A program made the translations under genes and the position numbers. Under the pieces are notes generated by a model. That model was not told the origin of the DNA. It made no database searches and saw only the letters and a program-made list of their open reading frames with translations. Positions 1 through 7,648 of a stretch of 64,000 nucleotides of DNA are shown one piece after another. This DNA comes from Pseudomonas subflava (GTDB taxonomy: Bacteria; Pseudomonadota; Gammaproteobacteria; Pseudomonadales; Pseudomonadaceae), in NCBI RefSeq assembly GCF_023823685.1, contig NZ_JAMXBF010000007.1, positions 62,001 through 126,000 on the forward strand, written 5' to 3'. Position 1 is the first letter of the stretch, and each line of letters opens with the position of its first letter.

Positions 1-26
1 GTGAAATCAGGGGCTAAAGCTGGGCA
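1..26. repeat. Left copy of an inverted repeat flanking the AT-rich cassette
   Basis: The first 8 bases (GTGAAATC) and bases 15-26 (TAAAGCTGGGCA) recur in inverted orientation at 3331-3352, separated by 6 bases here and 2 bases there. The two copies bracket the three-gene operon. The copy starts at the window edge, so it may extend further left. No transposase is visible and the family is not recognised. Confidence 0.5.
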
Positions 27-215
27 GCAGTTTTGGGGATGTTCAGCGTTTCCCAAGTGCCGAACGATACAGAGTATTTGAACCGCAGAGGAGACCAAGA
101 AATCATGGTCCGCTCTCTAATACGTACTAATGCGCTACCACCATGCAAACACCGAGTTGCTTACAGAAAAGCGTAAATAACAATAGGCCGCACAAGGCGA
201 GACAAGGAGATTTAA

Positions 216-1340
216 ATGGCTGGCGGTGAAGTATCGGCAATTGCCGAAATGGCAAATATCGTTTCATCTGAAATATTCAACTGGTTCAAGTGGACTAGAT
301 TTCCACTCATGGATCAGAATTTCAAATGCCTTAAAACTGATAAGCACGCACCGCCCAAGAAAAAGGAACAGTCACTAGACTCCGCTCCAGTGCCTACAGA
401 AGCATCAGAGCAAGAGCGCCTGCACAAACACCCTGTAGACGTAGTCTTCAGCTACATTGATCCGTACACCGCACAACGGGTCATGCTAAATACAGACCTA
501 AAAAGCTATAAAAGCGGCTCTATATATAAAACAATGATTAGATCCGCTCTGAAATCCCTTGCCGTTACGATTGACTGTGCCCGTTCAAGCCCAGAATGGA
601 AAGGGAAGTACAATCACGTCGAAGACAGCGAAGTGCGCGGACTACTCTTTGTATACAACCATGACGGAGAGTACGACAAAAAATTCTATGACGTATTCAA
701 AAGCGAGAAAGTAGATGGCTCAGACAAAGGCCAGGGTAAAATAGACCTCAGCAACTTCCCCGTATGCAAAGGACAGCAAATACACATCATTGAACCAAGA
801 ACAATAAACTACCTACTAACCATAAAAAACGACAGCGCAAATCTCCATACTGAAGGCACGTTCCCAGAGAGCGAGTACTTTTTCCACTACCCAGAACTCA
901 CCCTACATAAAACAAAACTCCCCAAAGAAGCTCGACCCGCAACGATTGAGCTTCTATCTGCACCGTATATGATAATTGAGCACAACGCGGTGAAGAAGTG
1001 GAACGAAAAGACCGAGAGACCCGAAGAGCGATTCGGCGCCGGCTTCATTGTCTACTACAACAGAAGCGGCAGCACAGTAAAAGAATTTATATACCTACTA
1101 GACACTCTCTCCAACTTACAAATACTAGACCGAGACTGCTCACTGCGGTTAAGAATTGCATGCGATGCGCCATCACCAGAACTTAGAAGTAATTTTGAAG
1201 CCGCCAAAACCTCCTATGCAGGGGACTGGGGTTTTGATGAATACAAGAAACAAAAGCTTGAGAGAATAGATTTAAAGGTTATAGAGATAGTCCAAAAGAA
1301 ATTTTCTGAAACCGAAATCGGCTGGAGGGATGAGCGATGA
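216..1340 (+). CDS. Unknown protein with a putative PD-(D/E)XK nuclease core; first gene of a defence-like operon
   Basis: The 374-residue protein belongs to no named family that I recognise. A helix-rich N-terminus is followed by PVDVVF (Asp75) and, about 19 residues later, NTDLKSYK (Asp94-x-Lys96). This spacing and hydrophobic pattern match the D...(D/E)xK metal site of restriction-like nucleases such as the Mrr type, so a DNA-cleaving role is inferred, not shown. The remaining part, about residues 105-374, matches nothing I know. A good ribosome binding site (AAGGAGA, 203-209) precedes the ATG. The TGA stop overlaps the next ATG by 4 bases, which implies translational coupling. Codon use is AT-rich (AAA, ATA) and unlike that of genes beyond 3.5 kb, which points to horizontal acquisition. 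No permease or signal peptide is seen, so the protein is probably cytoplasmic. Two-gene nuclease defence systems such as GAPS4 would be sensible comparators. Confidence 0.6.
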   Translation: MAGGEVSAIAEMANIVSSEIFNWFKWTRFPLMDQNFKCLKTDKHAPPKKKEQSLDSAPVPTEASEQERLHKHPVDVVFSYIDPYTAQRVMLNTDLKSYKSGSIYKTMIRSALKSLAVTIDCARSSPEWKGKYNHVEDSEVRGLLFVYNHDGEYDKKFYDVFKSEKVDGSDKGQGKIDLSNFPVCKGQQIHIIEPRTINYLLTIKNDSANLHTEGTFPESEYFFHYPELTLHKTKLPKEARPATIELLSAPYMIIEHNAVKKWNEKTERPEERFGAGFIVYYNRSGSTVKEFIYLLDTLSNLQILDRDCSLRLRIACDAPSPELRSNFEAAKTSYAGDWGFDEYKKQKLERIDLKVIEIVQKKFSETEIGWRDER

Positions 1341-2446
1341 AAATGGGACACCTCTATAGCGTCAGCGACAAAGCCCTTTTCGACGCCCTCAACAACTCCA
1401 AGCTGACCAATCAAGAGATAATAGATATCTTCTTTTCTAGAGGAATCCTGATTTCCAAAGAAACGAAACGAAAAGACCTAGCCCTTTACTTTTCTAGGCT
1501 TACGCACGGGTATCACGACTTTGAATTCTTATCAGAAATACTAGGCTCTTATTCCAGAAAAGAAAAATCAACCTCCTGCGATATACCAAGCACAGTAAAA
1601 AAAGAAGATGTAGTCCAAGCTGCCCACGAGCTTTGCAAAAAGATCAACAGTGAAGGCAATACAGCAGACACCAACATCCTGCCTAATGGTGACATAGAAG
1701 TAGTAGTAAAATATCAAAAGCTAAATCTTGATAAAAGCGAACTACGGCAGACCGTAAACAAAGAAGCAACACTTATTATTGAGCCAAACAAAACGGGCTT
1801 CACACTAAGAACCCCTCTAAACGAGGATGTAAACGTATGGAAAGAAGAGCTTCTTCAGAAAATACAAGAAGAAACAGATGGGGAAATTGAGTTCACCGAA
1901 ATATCACTTGAGCACATCAGCGACCATAAACTCAGAACAGAATTCTTCATTGAACTGATCAAAAAAATTGGAAGCTACGACCTGGTCGATGTGACAGATG
2001 CTTATGTTTACCACCCTAAGGAAAGCCCCTCAGCGGACCCAGATTTTGACAGCGACGATGAAGACGATGAAGAAGTAGATTTTGGCGTCCACATATCGAA
2101 AGCCTCGCTCAAAGGCGAGGGAGTATTGCAGTCCGAAGAGCTTCATAGCCTGTACGCCAAAGGATTTTACATCTGGAAAATTATCTGGCGCTGCAAAGAG
2201 CCAACGGTCGGCAGCGATCAAATAGAACTTGAGGCACAATTTGCAGAGCCCGAGTCCTGCACAGAATTCTCATACATAGCTAAAGGCTTCTATAAATATA
2301 AGAACCAGGGAATCTACAGCAAGAACAGAACACCTCTTAGCTACTCCGCTGAAAAAGACCTACTCCAAAAGCTCGAAAATAAAGCCCGCGAAACAATTAG
2401 GGAGATTTCACAAAAGGCAACGGAGAAAGAAAATGAAGAAGATTAA
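1337..2446 (+). CDS. Unknown protein with an acidic linker; second gene of the defence-like operon
   Basis: The protein has 369 residues and I do not recognise its family. The first 75 or so residues look like a small helical module containing LTNQEIIDIFFSRGILIS, reminiscent of a DNA- or protein-binding helix bundle. The middle is mixed alpha/beta. A very acidic stretch (DFDSDDEDDEEVDFG) lies near residue 240 and the C-terminus is charged and helical. There is no signal peptide, membrane segment or nucleotide-binding loop. The ATG overlaps the upstream TGA (ATGA) and the gene's 3' end overlaps the next gene by 14 bases, so the three products are probably made together and may form a complex. 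Composition is AT-rich like its neighbours. Partnership with the nuclease-like first protein is inferred from this coupling only. Confidence 0.55.
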   Translation: MKMGHLYSVSDKALFDALNNSKLTNQEIIDIFFSRGILISKETKRKDLALYFSRLTHGYHDFEFLSEILGSYSRKEKSTSCDIPSTVKKEDVVQAAHELCKKINSEGNTADTNILPNGDIEVVVKYQKLNLDKSELRQTVNKEATLIIEPNKTGFTLRTPLNEDVNVWKEELLQKIQEETDGEIEFTEISLEHISDHKLRTEFFIELIKKIGSYDLVDVTDAYVYHPKESPSADPDFDSDDEDDEEVDFGVHISKASLKGEGVLQSEELHSLYAKGFYIWKIIWRCKEPTVGSDQIELEAQFAEPESCTEFSYIAKGFYKYKNQGIYSKNRTPLSYSAEKDLLQKLENKARETIREISQKATEKENEED

Positions 2447-3122
2447 ACTCCTCAAGATATTTCTACCAAACAGCCTGGAAGAAACGTACTCAAAGATATT
2501 AAACAATCCATTTAAAATTGGAGCGCCAAACGGCTTTGAACCGATAAAAATTTCAGAGTCCTATGCGTGCGCAAAATTTATAGAAGAAGTTATCTCAAAA
2601 GAACTAATAATCGACCCCTTCGGCAACACTGAGGAAGTTACATCCAAAAGATACATAATAAACGAATTCACAATAAGCAGAATCCGCAACGATCACATAC
2701 TAATATTAGAAAACCCCTCACGCTCCGTTAGGGAGCTAATAAGGAAATTATCAGAAATATTAGGAACGAGATTCTATGCCTCAGCAATACAGATTGATAT
2801 ACATGCACTAAGCGAATTCCTGTCGAACAACCGTGACTCAATTCACTTGAAAAACACTAGAGCCTTACTTTCCGGCGTAAATTTGGACAAGGGTAGCTCT
2901 GCAACTATAGAAATAACGAGCCTAAAAGATGCAATACATGATGCAAGATATCACTTCAAAGGCAAAACCTTCAAAATAGAAAGAGCCCGATTTACCGCAT
3001 CAAGCGGTACAAAGAAGTCTACAATTGAGGTTCGTTCAACCGGGCTAATATCCGTGCATGGACCCGATGAAAAAAGTCTTGTTGAGCTCATAAACATGTT
3101 CATAGCCGAAGGGCTATCCTAG
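2433..3122 (+). CDS. Unknown 229-residue protein; third gene of the defence-like operon
   Basis: No family is recognised. The protein starts MKKIKLLKIFLPN and looks like a soluble alpha/beta protein with no transmembrane helix, signal peptide or obvious catalytic motif. The start overlaps the end of the previous gene by 14 bases and has GGAGAAAG just upstream, so it belongs to the same transcription unit. It is as AT-rich as the two genes before it. The operon ends here: no further gene is seen before the terminator at 3499-3527. A role as immunity, sensor or structural partner of the nuclease-like protein is possible, but nothing in the sequence decides between these. Confidence 0.5.
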   Translation: MKKIKLLKIFLPNSLEETYSKILNNPFKIGAPNGFEPIKISESYACAKFIEEVISKELIIDPFGNTEEVTSKRYIINEFTISRIRNDHILILENPSRSVRELIRKLSEILGTRFYASAIQIDIHALSEFLSNNRDSIHLKNTRALLSGVNLDKGSSATIEITSLKDAIHDARYHFKGKTFKIERARFTASSGTKKSTIEVRSTGLISVHGPDEKSLVELINMFIAEGLS

Positions 3123-3498
3123 CCCCTCGCTAAAAGTAGTCAGCCTATGAGAAGTCCCCACAAAATATCTGTGCGCATCAATTGCATAGATTGAAAGGGT
3201 CAGCATGTACGGGACTGTTTGGTAGCCGCCAAACACACCTACTCCAAGACTTATGCAGGCCGTACGATTTCTACATAACGCATTTCCTATGCCCTCTCAA
3301 GGTATAGAGAACAGTACACTGGCGGTACAGTGCCCAGCTTTACGGATTTCACCAAATTGCGCTTACCCGCTCTACAACGCTGCTTTCAGCTAACTGTACC
3401 TGCGCTACGCTACGCACGATTTCACTGGGCTTGCAGCGTTCCCAGCAACTCATACATCCTTTGCTCCACGGCCCAAGTCCGTGATGAGCCCACCCAAT
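3123..3498. other. Non-coding stretch downstream of the AT-rich cassette
   Basis: About 375 bases have no convincing gene on either strand, no tRNA and no recombinase gene. They contain the right-hand inverted repeat (3331-3352) and a second partial match, GATTTCAC, at 3418-3425. Base composition rises towards that of the chromosome after about 3.4 kb, so the edge of the imported segment probably lies here. Confidence 0.4.
3331..3352. repeat. Right copy of the inverted repeat flanking the cassette
   Basis: TGCCCAGCTTTA followed by CG and GATTTCAC is the reverse complement of the left copy at 1-26, apart from a four-base length difference in the spacer. The pair encloses the three-gene operon. 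Confidence 0.5.
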
Positions 3499-3527
3499 AA
3501 AAAGCCGCGCAATTGCGCGGCCTTTTT
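3499..3527. terminator. Bidirectional Rho-independent terminator
   Basis: A GCCGCGC / GCGCGGC stem with an AATT loop is flanked by an A-tract on the left and a T-tract on the right, so it can work on both strands. It most directly ends the minus-strand small membrane-protein gene at 3545-3703. Confidence 0.85.
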
Positions 3528-3544
3528 GTTTGCGCCGGATATGT

Positions 3545-3703
3545 TCAGCGCTTGGCGATGATGTACACCGCGTGGACGATGCCCGGGATGTAGCCGAGCA
3601 GGGTCAGCAGGATGTTGAGCCAGAATGCCCCGCCGAAGCCGACCTGGAGGAAGACGCCGAGGGGTGGCAGGAGGATGGCGATGAGGATGCGGACGAGGTC
3701 CAT
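3545..3703 (-). CDS. YqaE/Pmp3 family small membrane protein
   Basis: This 52-residue protein (MDLVRILIAILLPPLGVFLQ...) has the typical Pmp3/YqaE (UPF0057) layout: two hydrophobic helices, with LPPLGVF in the first and GYIPGIVHAVYII in the second. Members are inner-membrane proteolipids; in yeast and plants they affect membrane potential and salt tolerance, and in bacteria they are usually stress-induced. The ATG has AGGAG about 7 bases upstream. A terminator follows directly, so the gene is probably transcribed alone. Length and motif order are those of the complete family. Confidence 0.85.
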   Translation of the reverse strand: MDLVRILIAILLPPLGVFLQVGFGGAFWLNILLTLLGYIPGIVHAVYIIAKR

Positions 3704-3779
3704 GGCGGTACTCCTTGAGGAATAAGTCTGTCCTCCATCGACCCTCGCCGCGCCGTTGCGGTTCCGCTGAAATCCCCTG

Positions 3780-4013
3780 CTAGGCGGCCATGCCGCGCAG
3801 GTGCAGCACGCCGAACAGCAGCACCAGCAGGCGCTCGCGCCAGGGTTGCGGCCGGCGGCTGAGGCGGCGGTGCAGCAGGGCGATCTCCAGCCCGTGCACC
3901 AGCAGCAGGGTCAGCGCGATCCAGCCCAAGTAGGCGCCGGCGAACGGCCAGGCGAGGTTGGCGAGCGCCAGCAACCAGAACAGCAGCAGCGCCGCCTTGG
4001 CGAACTTCAGCAT
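3780..4013 (-). CDS. DUF1145 family inner-membrane protein
   Basis: The protein has 77 residues with two or three hydrophobic helices (LLLFWLLALANLAWPF and YLGWIALTLLLVHGLEIALL) and a basic loop, RRLSRRPQPWRER. This pattern and length fit DUF1145 (YhhL-like), a family of unknown function. The start is 14 bases after the sulfatase stop and has GGGAG upstream, so it is likely the last gene of the alkylsulfatase-sulfatase unit, though its link to sulfate metabolism is not evident. Confidence 0.7.
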   Translation of the reverse strand: MLKFAKAALLLFWLLALANLAWPFAGAYLGWIALTLLLVHGLEIALLHRRLSRRPQPWRERLLVLLFGVLHLRGMAA

Positions 4014-4027
4014 GGAATTCTCCCTGT

Positions 4028-5743
4028 TCAGTGATAGAGGAAGCCGGGGCCGGGATGCTCGCGGCCGTCGTCGACGCCCACCTCCTGTGCCAGCAACTGG
4101 TTGAGCCGTGCGTTCAGCGGTTCGATCAGCGCGCGCTGGGCCTCGGGGCGTTCGGCGAGGTTGTTCAGCTCGTCGGGGTCGCTCCAGGTGTCGTACAGCT
4201 CGAGGTCGTTGCGGGCCGTCAGGGTGGCGAAGTCGGTCGGCGTGTGGTGGTCGGCAGCGGCAAAGTAGCGGGCGAACTTGTAGCGGCCGTCGTGCACACC
4301 GCGGAACAGCGCGCGGTTGTCCAGCGAGGGGCCGAGCTGCATCTGCGCCAGCGATTCCTGGATGATCGACCAGGGCGTGACCTGATCGTGGTCGCGCATC
4401 ACCGCCTCGGTGAATTCCGGGTCGAGGTACATGACCACGCCGTAGTCGTACAGATGGCCGCGGCGGTCGCGCTCGGAGCGCTTGCTCGCGCCGCCGAGGC
4501 TTTCCGCCAGGCTGACGCCCGCGAGCTGCGGGTAACGCTCGGCCTGGGCCTCTGGCGCCAGCCCGGCCAGTTCCAGCACGGTGGGCACGATGTCCACCGT
4601 CGAGCCCAGCGCCTCGCTGGTGAACCCCTGGCGCACGTCCGGGTGACGGACGATGAAGTTAACCCGGGTGTTCTCCTTGTACATGTGCGGACCCTTCTGG
4701 CGCAGCTGGTGGGCGCCGGCCATCTCGCCGTGGTCGGCGGTGAGGATGACGATGGTGTCGTCGGCCAGGCCGCTGCTTTCCAGCGCCAGCAGCACCTGCT
4801 CGATGGACTGGTCGACGTCGCGCACGCAGTTCAGGTAGTAGCTCTGCAGGCCCTGCCAGGCCTGCTGGTCCTTGGGGTCGAGGTGGCCGTAGACGTTGTT
4901 GCACAGCGCCACGTCGGCGCGCTGAGCCCAGGGTTTGCGGCTCAGGTCCTCGGCGTAGAAGCTCTTCGGCAGCGGCAGGTCCCAGTGCTTCTCGTACAGC
5001 CCGGTGCTCGGCCCCGGCGAGATCGGCCCGAGGAAGTTGCTGCGCAGGCGCGAGCGTTCCTGCCGGATGCCGGAGCTGTAGAACATGATGTCGTGCGGGT
5101 TGACGAAATTGACCGCCAGGAACCAGGGCCGCTCATCGCCGCGATGCTCGTGCAGCCAGGCCACCGAGTCGCTGGCGGTGACCTTGTCGTAGATGAAGCC
5201 GGTCATCAGCGAGCCGTGCGGGTCGCCGTTCAGGTTGTAGTCGGCGAAGCCGTAGGCCAGCAAGGCATCGCGGGTCGGCTCGACCACGCCGTAGGTGAGG
5301 TTGCTCGACTGTTCGATGTGCGACAGGTGCCACTTGCCCTTGTAGGCCGTCAGGTAGCCCTGCTCGCGCAGCATGTGGCCGAGGGTCGGGACTTGCGGCG
5401 ACAGCTCGCGGAACGGCGGCAGGCCGAGGTTGGCGGTGATCAGCGTGTGCTGCGTGTGCTGACCGGTGAACAGCACCGAGCGCGACGGCGAGCAGGGCGT
5501 GGTGTTGACGTGGAAGTTGCCCAGGCTCGCCGCGCCCTGCAGCAGGCGCTCGTGCCCGGGCAGGGGCACGGCGGACGGCAGGTCCCGATGGGCGCGTTGC
5601 TGGTCGGTGACGATCAGCAGGATGTTCGGCTTGCGCCCGGCCGGTCGCACCCGCGCCGGCGCGGCTTGCTGGCCCAGCACCGGGCCGGCGACGGCGGCGG
5701 CCGTCAGGCTGGCCGCGCGCTGCAACAGATCACGTCGTTTCAT
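4028..5743 (-). CDS. Tat-exported type I sulfatase (arylsulfatase/choline-sulfatase-like)
   Basis: The 571-residue protein hydrolyses sulfate esters using a formylglycine made from cysteine. The sulfatase signature CSPSR is at residues 84-88, with Cys84 the predicted formylglycine. The metal-binding start ILLIVTDQQR is at 41-50 and ILTADHGEMAG supplies further ligands. The N-terminus MKRRDLLQRAA with a following hydrophobic segment is a twin-arginine signal, so the enzyme is probably exported folded to the periplasm. The gene lies 24 bases downstream of a metallo-beta-lactamase-fold alkylsulfatase, apparently in one operon. The exact substrate cannot be read from the sequence; choline-O-sulfate or aromatic sulfates are possible. 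Maturation would need a formylglycine-generating enzyme or AtsB-type enzyme encoded elsewhere. Confidence 0.85.
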   Translation of the reverse strand: MKRRDLLQRAASLTAAAVAGPVLGQQAAPARVRPAGRKPNILLIVTDQQRAHRDLPSAVPLPGHERLLQGAASLGNFHVNTTPCSPSRSVLFTGQHTQHTLITANLGLPPFRELSPQVPTLGHMLREQGYLTAYKGKWHLSHIEQSSNLTYGVVEPTRDALLAYGFADYNLNGDPHGSLMTGFIYDKVTASDSVAWLHEHRGDERPWFLAVNFVNPHDIMFYSSGIRQERSRLRSNFLGPISPGPSTGLYEKHWDLPLPKSFYAEDLSRKPWAQRADVALCNNVYGHLDPKDQQAWQGLQSYYLNCVRDVDQSIEQVLLALESSGLADDTIVILTADHGEMAGAHQLRQKGPHMYKENTRVNFIVRHPDVRQGFTSEALGSTVDIVPTVLELAGLAPEAQAERYPQLAGVSLAESLGGASKRSERDRRGHLYDYGVVMYLDPEFTEAVMRDHDQVTPWSIIQESLAQMQLGPSLDNRALFRGVHDGRYKFARYFAAADHHTPTDFATLTARNDLELYDTWSDPDELNNLAERPEAQRALIEPLNARLNQLLAQEVGVDDGREHPGPGFLYH

Positions 5744-5767
5744 CGCTCTCTCCTCGCGGGTGCGGGC

Positions 5768-7555
5768 TCAGCGCACGGTCAGGCCGAACGGTTCGTCGCC
5801 GAAGTCGAAGCAGGCGAGGAAGGTCTTGATGTCCAGCAGGTTGCCGTCGACCTTCACGTCGCCCAGCAGCATGCCCTTGACCAGCCCGCCCTCGCCGGTC
5901 AGCAGGGTCTCCATGAAGCGCTTGTCCATGCTCAGCTTGAGCGGCGCGCCCTCGGGAATGCCCTGGTGCAGCTGCACCACGCCGCGGCGGATCTCCAGCG
6001 CCCACTGCTCGTTCACGTCGGGGAAGTCGAAGCCCAGCGTCAGCTCGACATCGCCGGCCTTCTCCGGGTCGATGCGGGTGATCCAGTTCTGCAGGAAGAT
6101 CTGCGGGGTGAAGTTGCGCACCATGTCCGGCGACAGCAGCACCGCGCGCATGGCCACGGAGCGGTCGCGGATGTTCTCGGCGTCGAGCTTGCCTTCCAGC
6201 TCCATGGCGCTCATCAGGTACCAGTTGCGCCAGTTGATGTTCATGCTGGCGTAACCCAGCTTGCGGAAGGCGCGCGCCTTGATGTCGCGAGCCAGGGCGT
6301 CGTCGTGGTCCACGCGAATGGCATAGCCGGCGAGCTCGGCCGCCCATTGGTAGTCGCCTTTCAGGTACGCCTCGCCGGCGGCCAGCAGCACCTTGTCGCG
6401 GCCGCCCATCAGGGCGATCAGGCGTGCGGATTTCTCCTTCGGCGGGACCGGGTCGAGGTCCACCGGGTCGCCCTGGAACCAGCCCAGGTAGCCGTTGTAG
6501 ATCTGCCGCACGCTGTGCTTCACCGTGCCGTAGTACTCACGCAGGTACGGGGTGTAGCCGGCCAGGTGCGGCGGCAGCTTGACCTTCTCGACCAGCTCGT
6601 CCGGCGTCAGGCCCTTGTTCATCCAGCGCACGGTCTGGTCGTGGATGTAGGCGATGCCGTCGCGGGTCATGCGCAGCACCTCCTCCACCTTGGCGGCGCC
6701 GGTCACCGGCTGGCCGTGCAGCGGCACCATGTACTCGGCGCGGAATTCACGCAGCTTGTCGAGGCTGGCCACCCACTGCACCGGGTCGCGGAACTTGGTG
6801 CCGCGCAGGGTGTGGATGTTCGGCAGGGTCGGCCCCTGATCCACCTCGGCGCTGATCAGCACCCGGTTCTGCGGCAGGAACAGGACGATCTCGTCCGGCG
6901 CCTCGCTGGGCGCGTGGAGGAAATGCACCGGCAGGCCGGCGATGATGGTGTCCAGGCGGTCCCTGAAGGTGACGGTGGGGGCGATGAAGGTCGACGGCTC
7001 GGGGGTGACGAGGGGGCCGATGCCGCCGTTCATTTCCTTCTCGTCGGCCGGCTCGAGGTAGGAGCCGAAGCTGTAGGCCGAGCGCACGCCGAGGATCGGC
7101 CCGACCAGCGCGCCCTGGGCCACGACGTTGGCCAGCAGGGTCTCGTGGGCGTAGATCTGCACCTCGCCCTTTTCCACCTGCTCGCGGCTGACGAAGGCCT
7201 GCACACCGTTGATGTGGTCCGGGTGGAAGTGGGTGTAGACCACCGCCTTGACCGGCTTGTCGCTGACCTTGCGGAACTCGGCCATGATCTTGCGCGACTC
7301 GCTGACCGACTCGCCGGTGTCGACGATGATCAGCCCTTCCGGCGCCTCGATCATCGCCACGTTGCCCAGTTGCCAGCCCACCGCCGAGTAGACGTTGTCG
7401 GCGACCTTGTAGAGCTTCTGGGCGAAGACCTTGGTGTGGGCGGCCAGCTCGGGGTGGATCGAGGGCTCGATGCGTTCGGCGGGCAGCTCGGCCTGGGCGG
7501 CGAATGGCAGGGCGGCGGCCAGCAGCAGGCCGCTGAAGCGACTGATGGAAGACAT
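5768..7555 (-). CDS. Secreted alkylsulfatase, SdsA1/BDS1-like metallo-beta-lactamase fold
   Basis: The protein is 595 residues from the chosen ATG (MSSISRFSG), which gives a clean signal peptide ending AAQA; an upstream start would put 23 extra residues before it. The zinc-binding motif THFHPDH is at residues 108-114, with later ligands in LISAEVDQG and VPLHGQP. Downstream come the alkylsulfatase helical dimerisation region and a C-terminal SCP2-like domain (about 480-595), as in P. aeruginosa SdsA1, which cleaves SDS-type primary alkyl sulfates to alcohol and sulfate. It is divergent from a LysR regulator, the same arrangement as sdsA1/sdsB1, and is followed by a type I sulfatase. Expression probably depends on that regulator acting at 7598-7628. 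The exact alkyl-chain specificity is unknown. Confidence 0.88.
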   Translation of the reverse strand: MSSISRFSGLLLAAALPFAAQAELPAERIEPSIHPELAAHTKVFAQKLYKVADNVYSAVGWQLGNVAMIEAPEGLIIVDTGESVSESRKIMAEFRKVSDKPVKAVVYTHFHPDHINGVQAFVSREQVEKGEVQIYAHETLLANVVAQGALVGPILGVRSAYSFGSYLEPADEKEMNGGIGPLVTPEPSTFIAPTVTFRDRLDTIIAGLPVHFLHAPSEAPDEIVLFLPQNRVLISAEVDQGPTLPNIHTLRGTKFRDPVQWVASLDKLREFRAEYMVPLHGQPVTGAAKVEEVLRMTRDGIAYIHDQTVRWMNKGLTPDELVEKVKLPPHLAGYTPYLREYYGTVKHSVRQIYNGYLGWFQGDPVDLDPVPPKEKSARLIALMGGRDKVLLAAGEAYLKGDYQWAAELAGYAIRVDHDDALARDIKARAFRKLGYASMNINWRNWYLMSAMELEGKLDAENIRDRSVAMRAVLLSPDMVRNFTPQIFLQNWITRIDPEKAGDVELTLGFDFPDVNEQWALEIRRGVVQLHQGIPEGAPLKLSMDKRFMETLLTGEGGLVKGMLLGDVKVDGNLLDIKTFLACFDFGDEPFGLTVR

Positions 7556-7597
7556 GGCAGGACTCTTGTTCTTGATGTGCTGGCAGGTTGGCAAAAG

Positions 7598-7628
7598 AGG
7601 ATTGATACTTCCAATGCATTTCAATCCT
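7598..7628. promoter_or_regulatory. Perfect inverted repeat, candidate LysR operator
   Basis: AGGATTGA (7598-7605) and TCAATCCT (7621-7628) are perfect inverted arms separated by 15 bases. They lie in the 93-bp space between the divergent alkylsulfatase and LysR genes, where such regulators normally bind. Confidence 0.6.
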
Positions 7629-7648
7629 TACAACGATGCAGCACGCGC

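Noticed and set aside
3123..3498. tRNA, attachment core or integron attC site next to the cassette
   Set aside because: No cloverleaf, no recombinase and no consistent attC core pair were found; only the inverted repeat is supported.
4031..7648. Very long plus-strand open frame over the sulfatases
   Set aside because: It is the antisense of two recognisable sulfatase genes in high-G+C DNA. Only its last 295 codons, from 7649, are the LysR gene.
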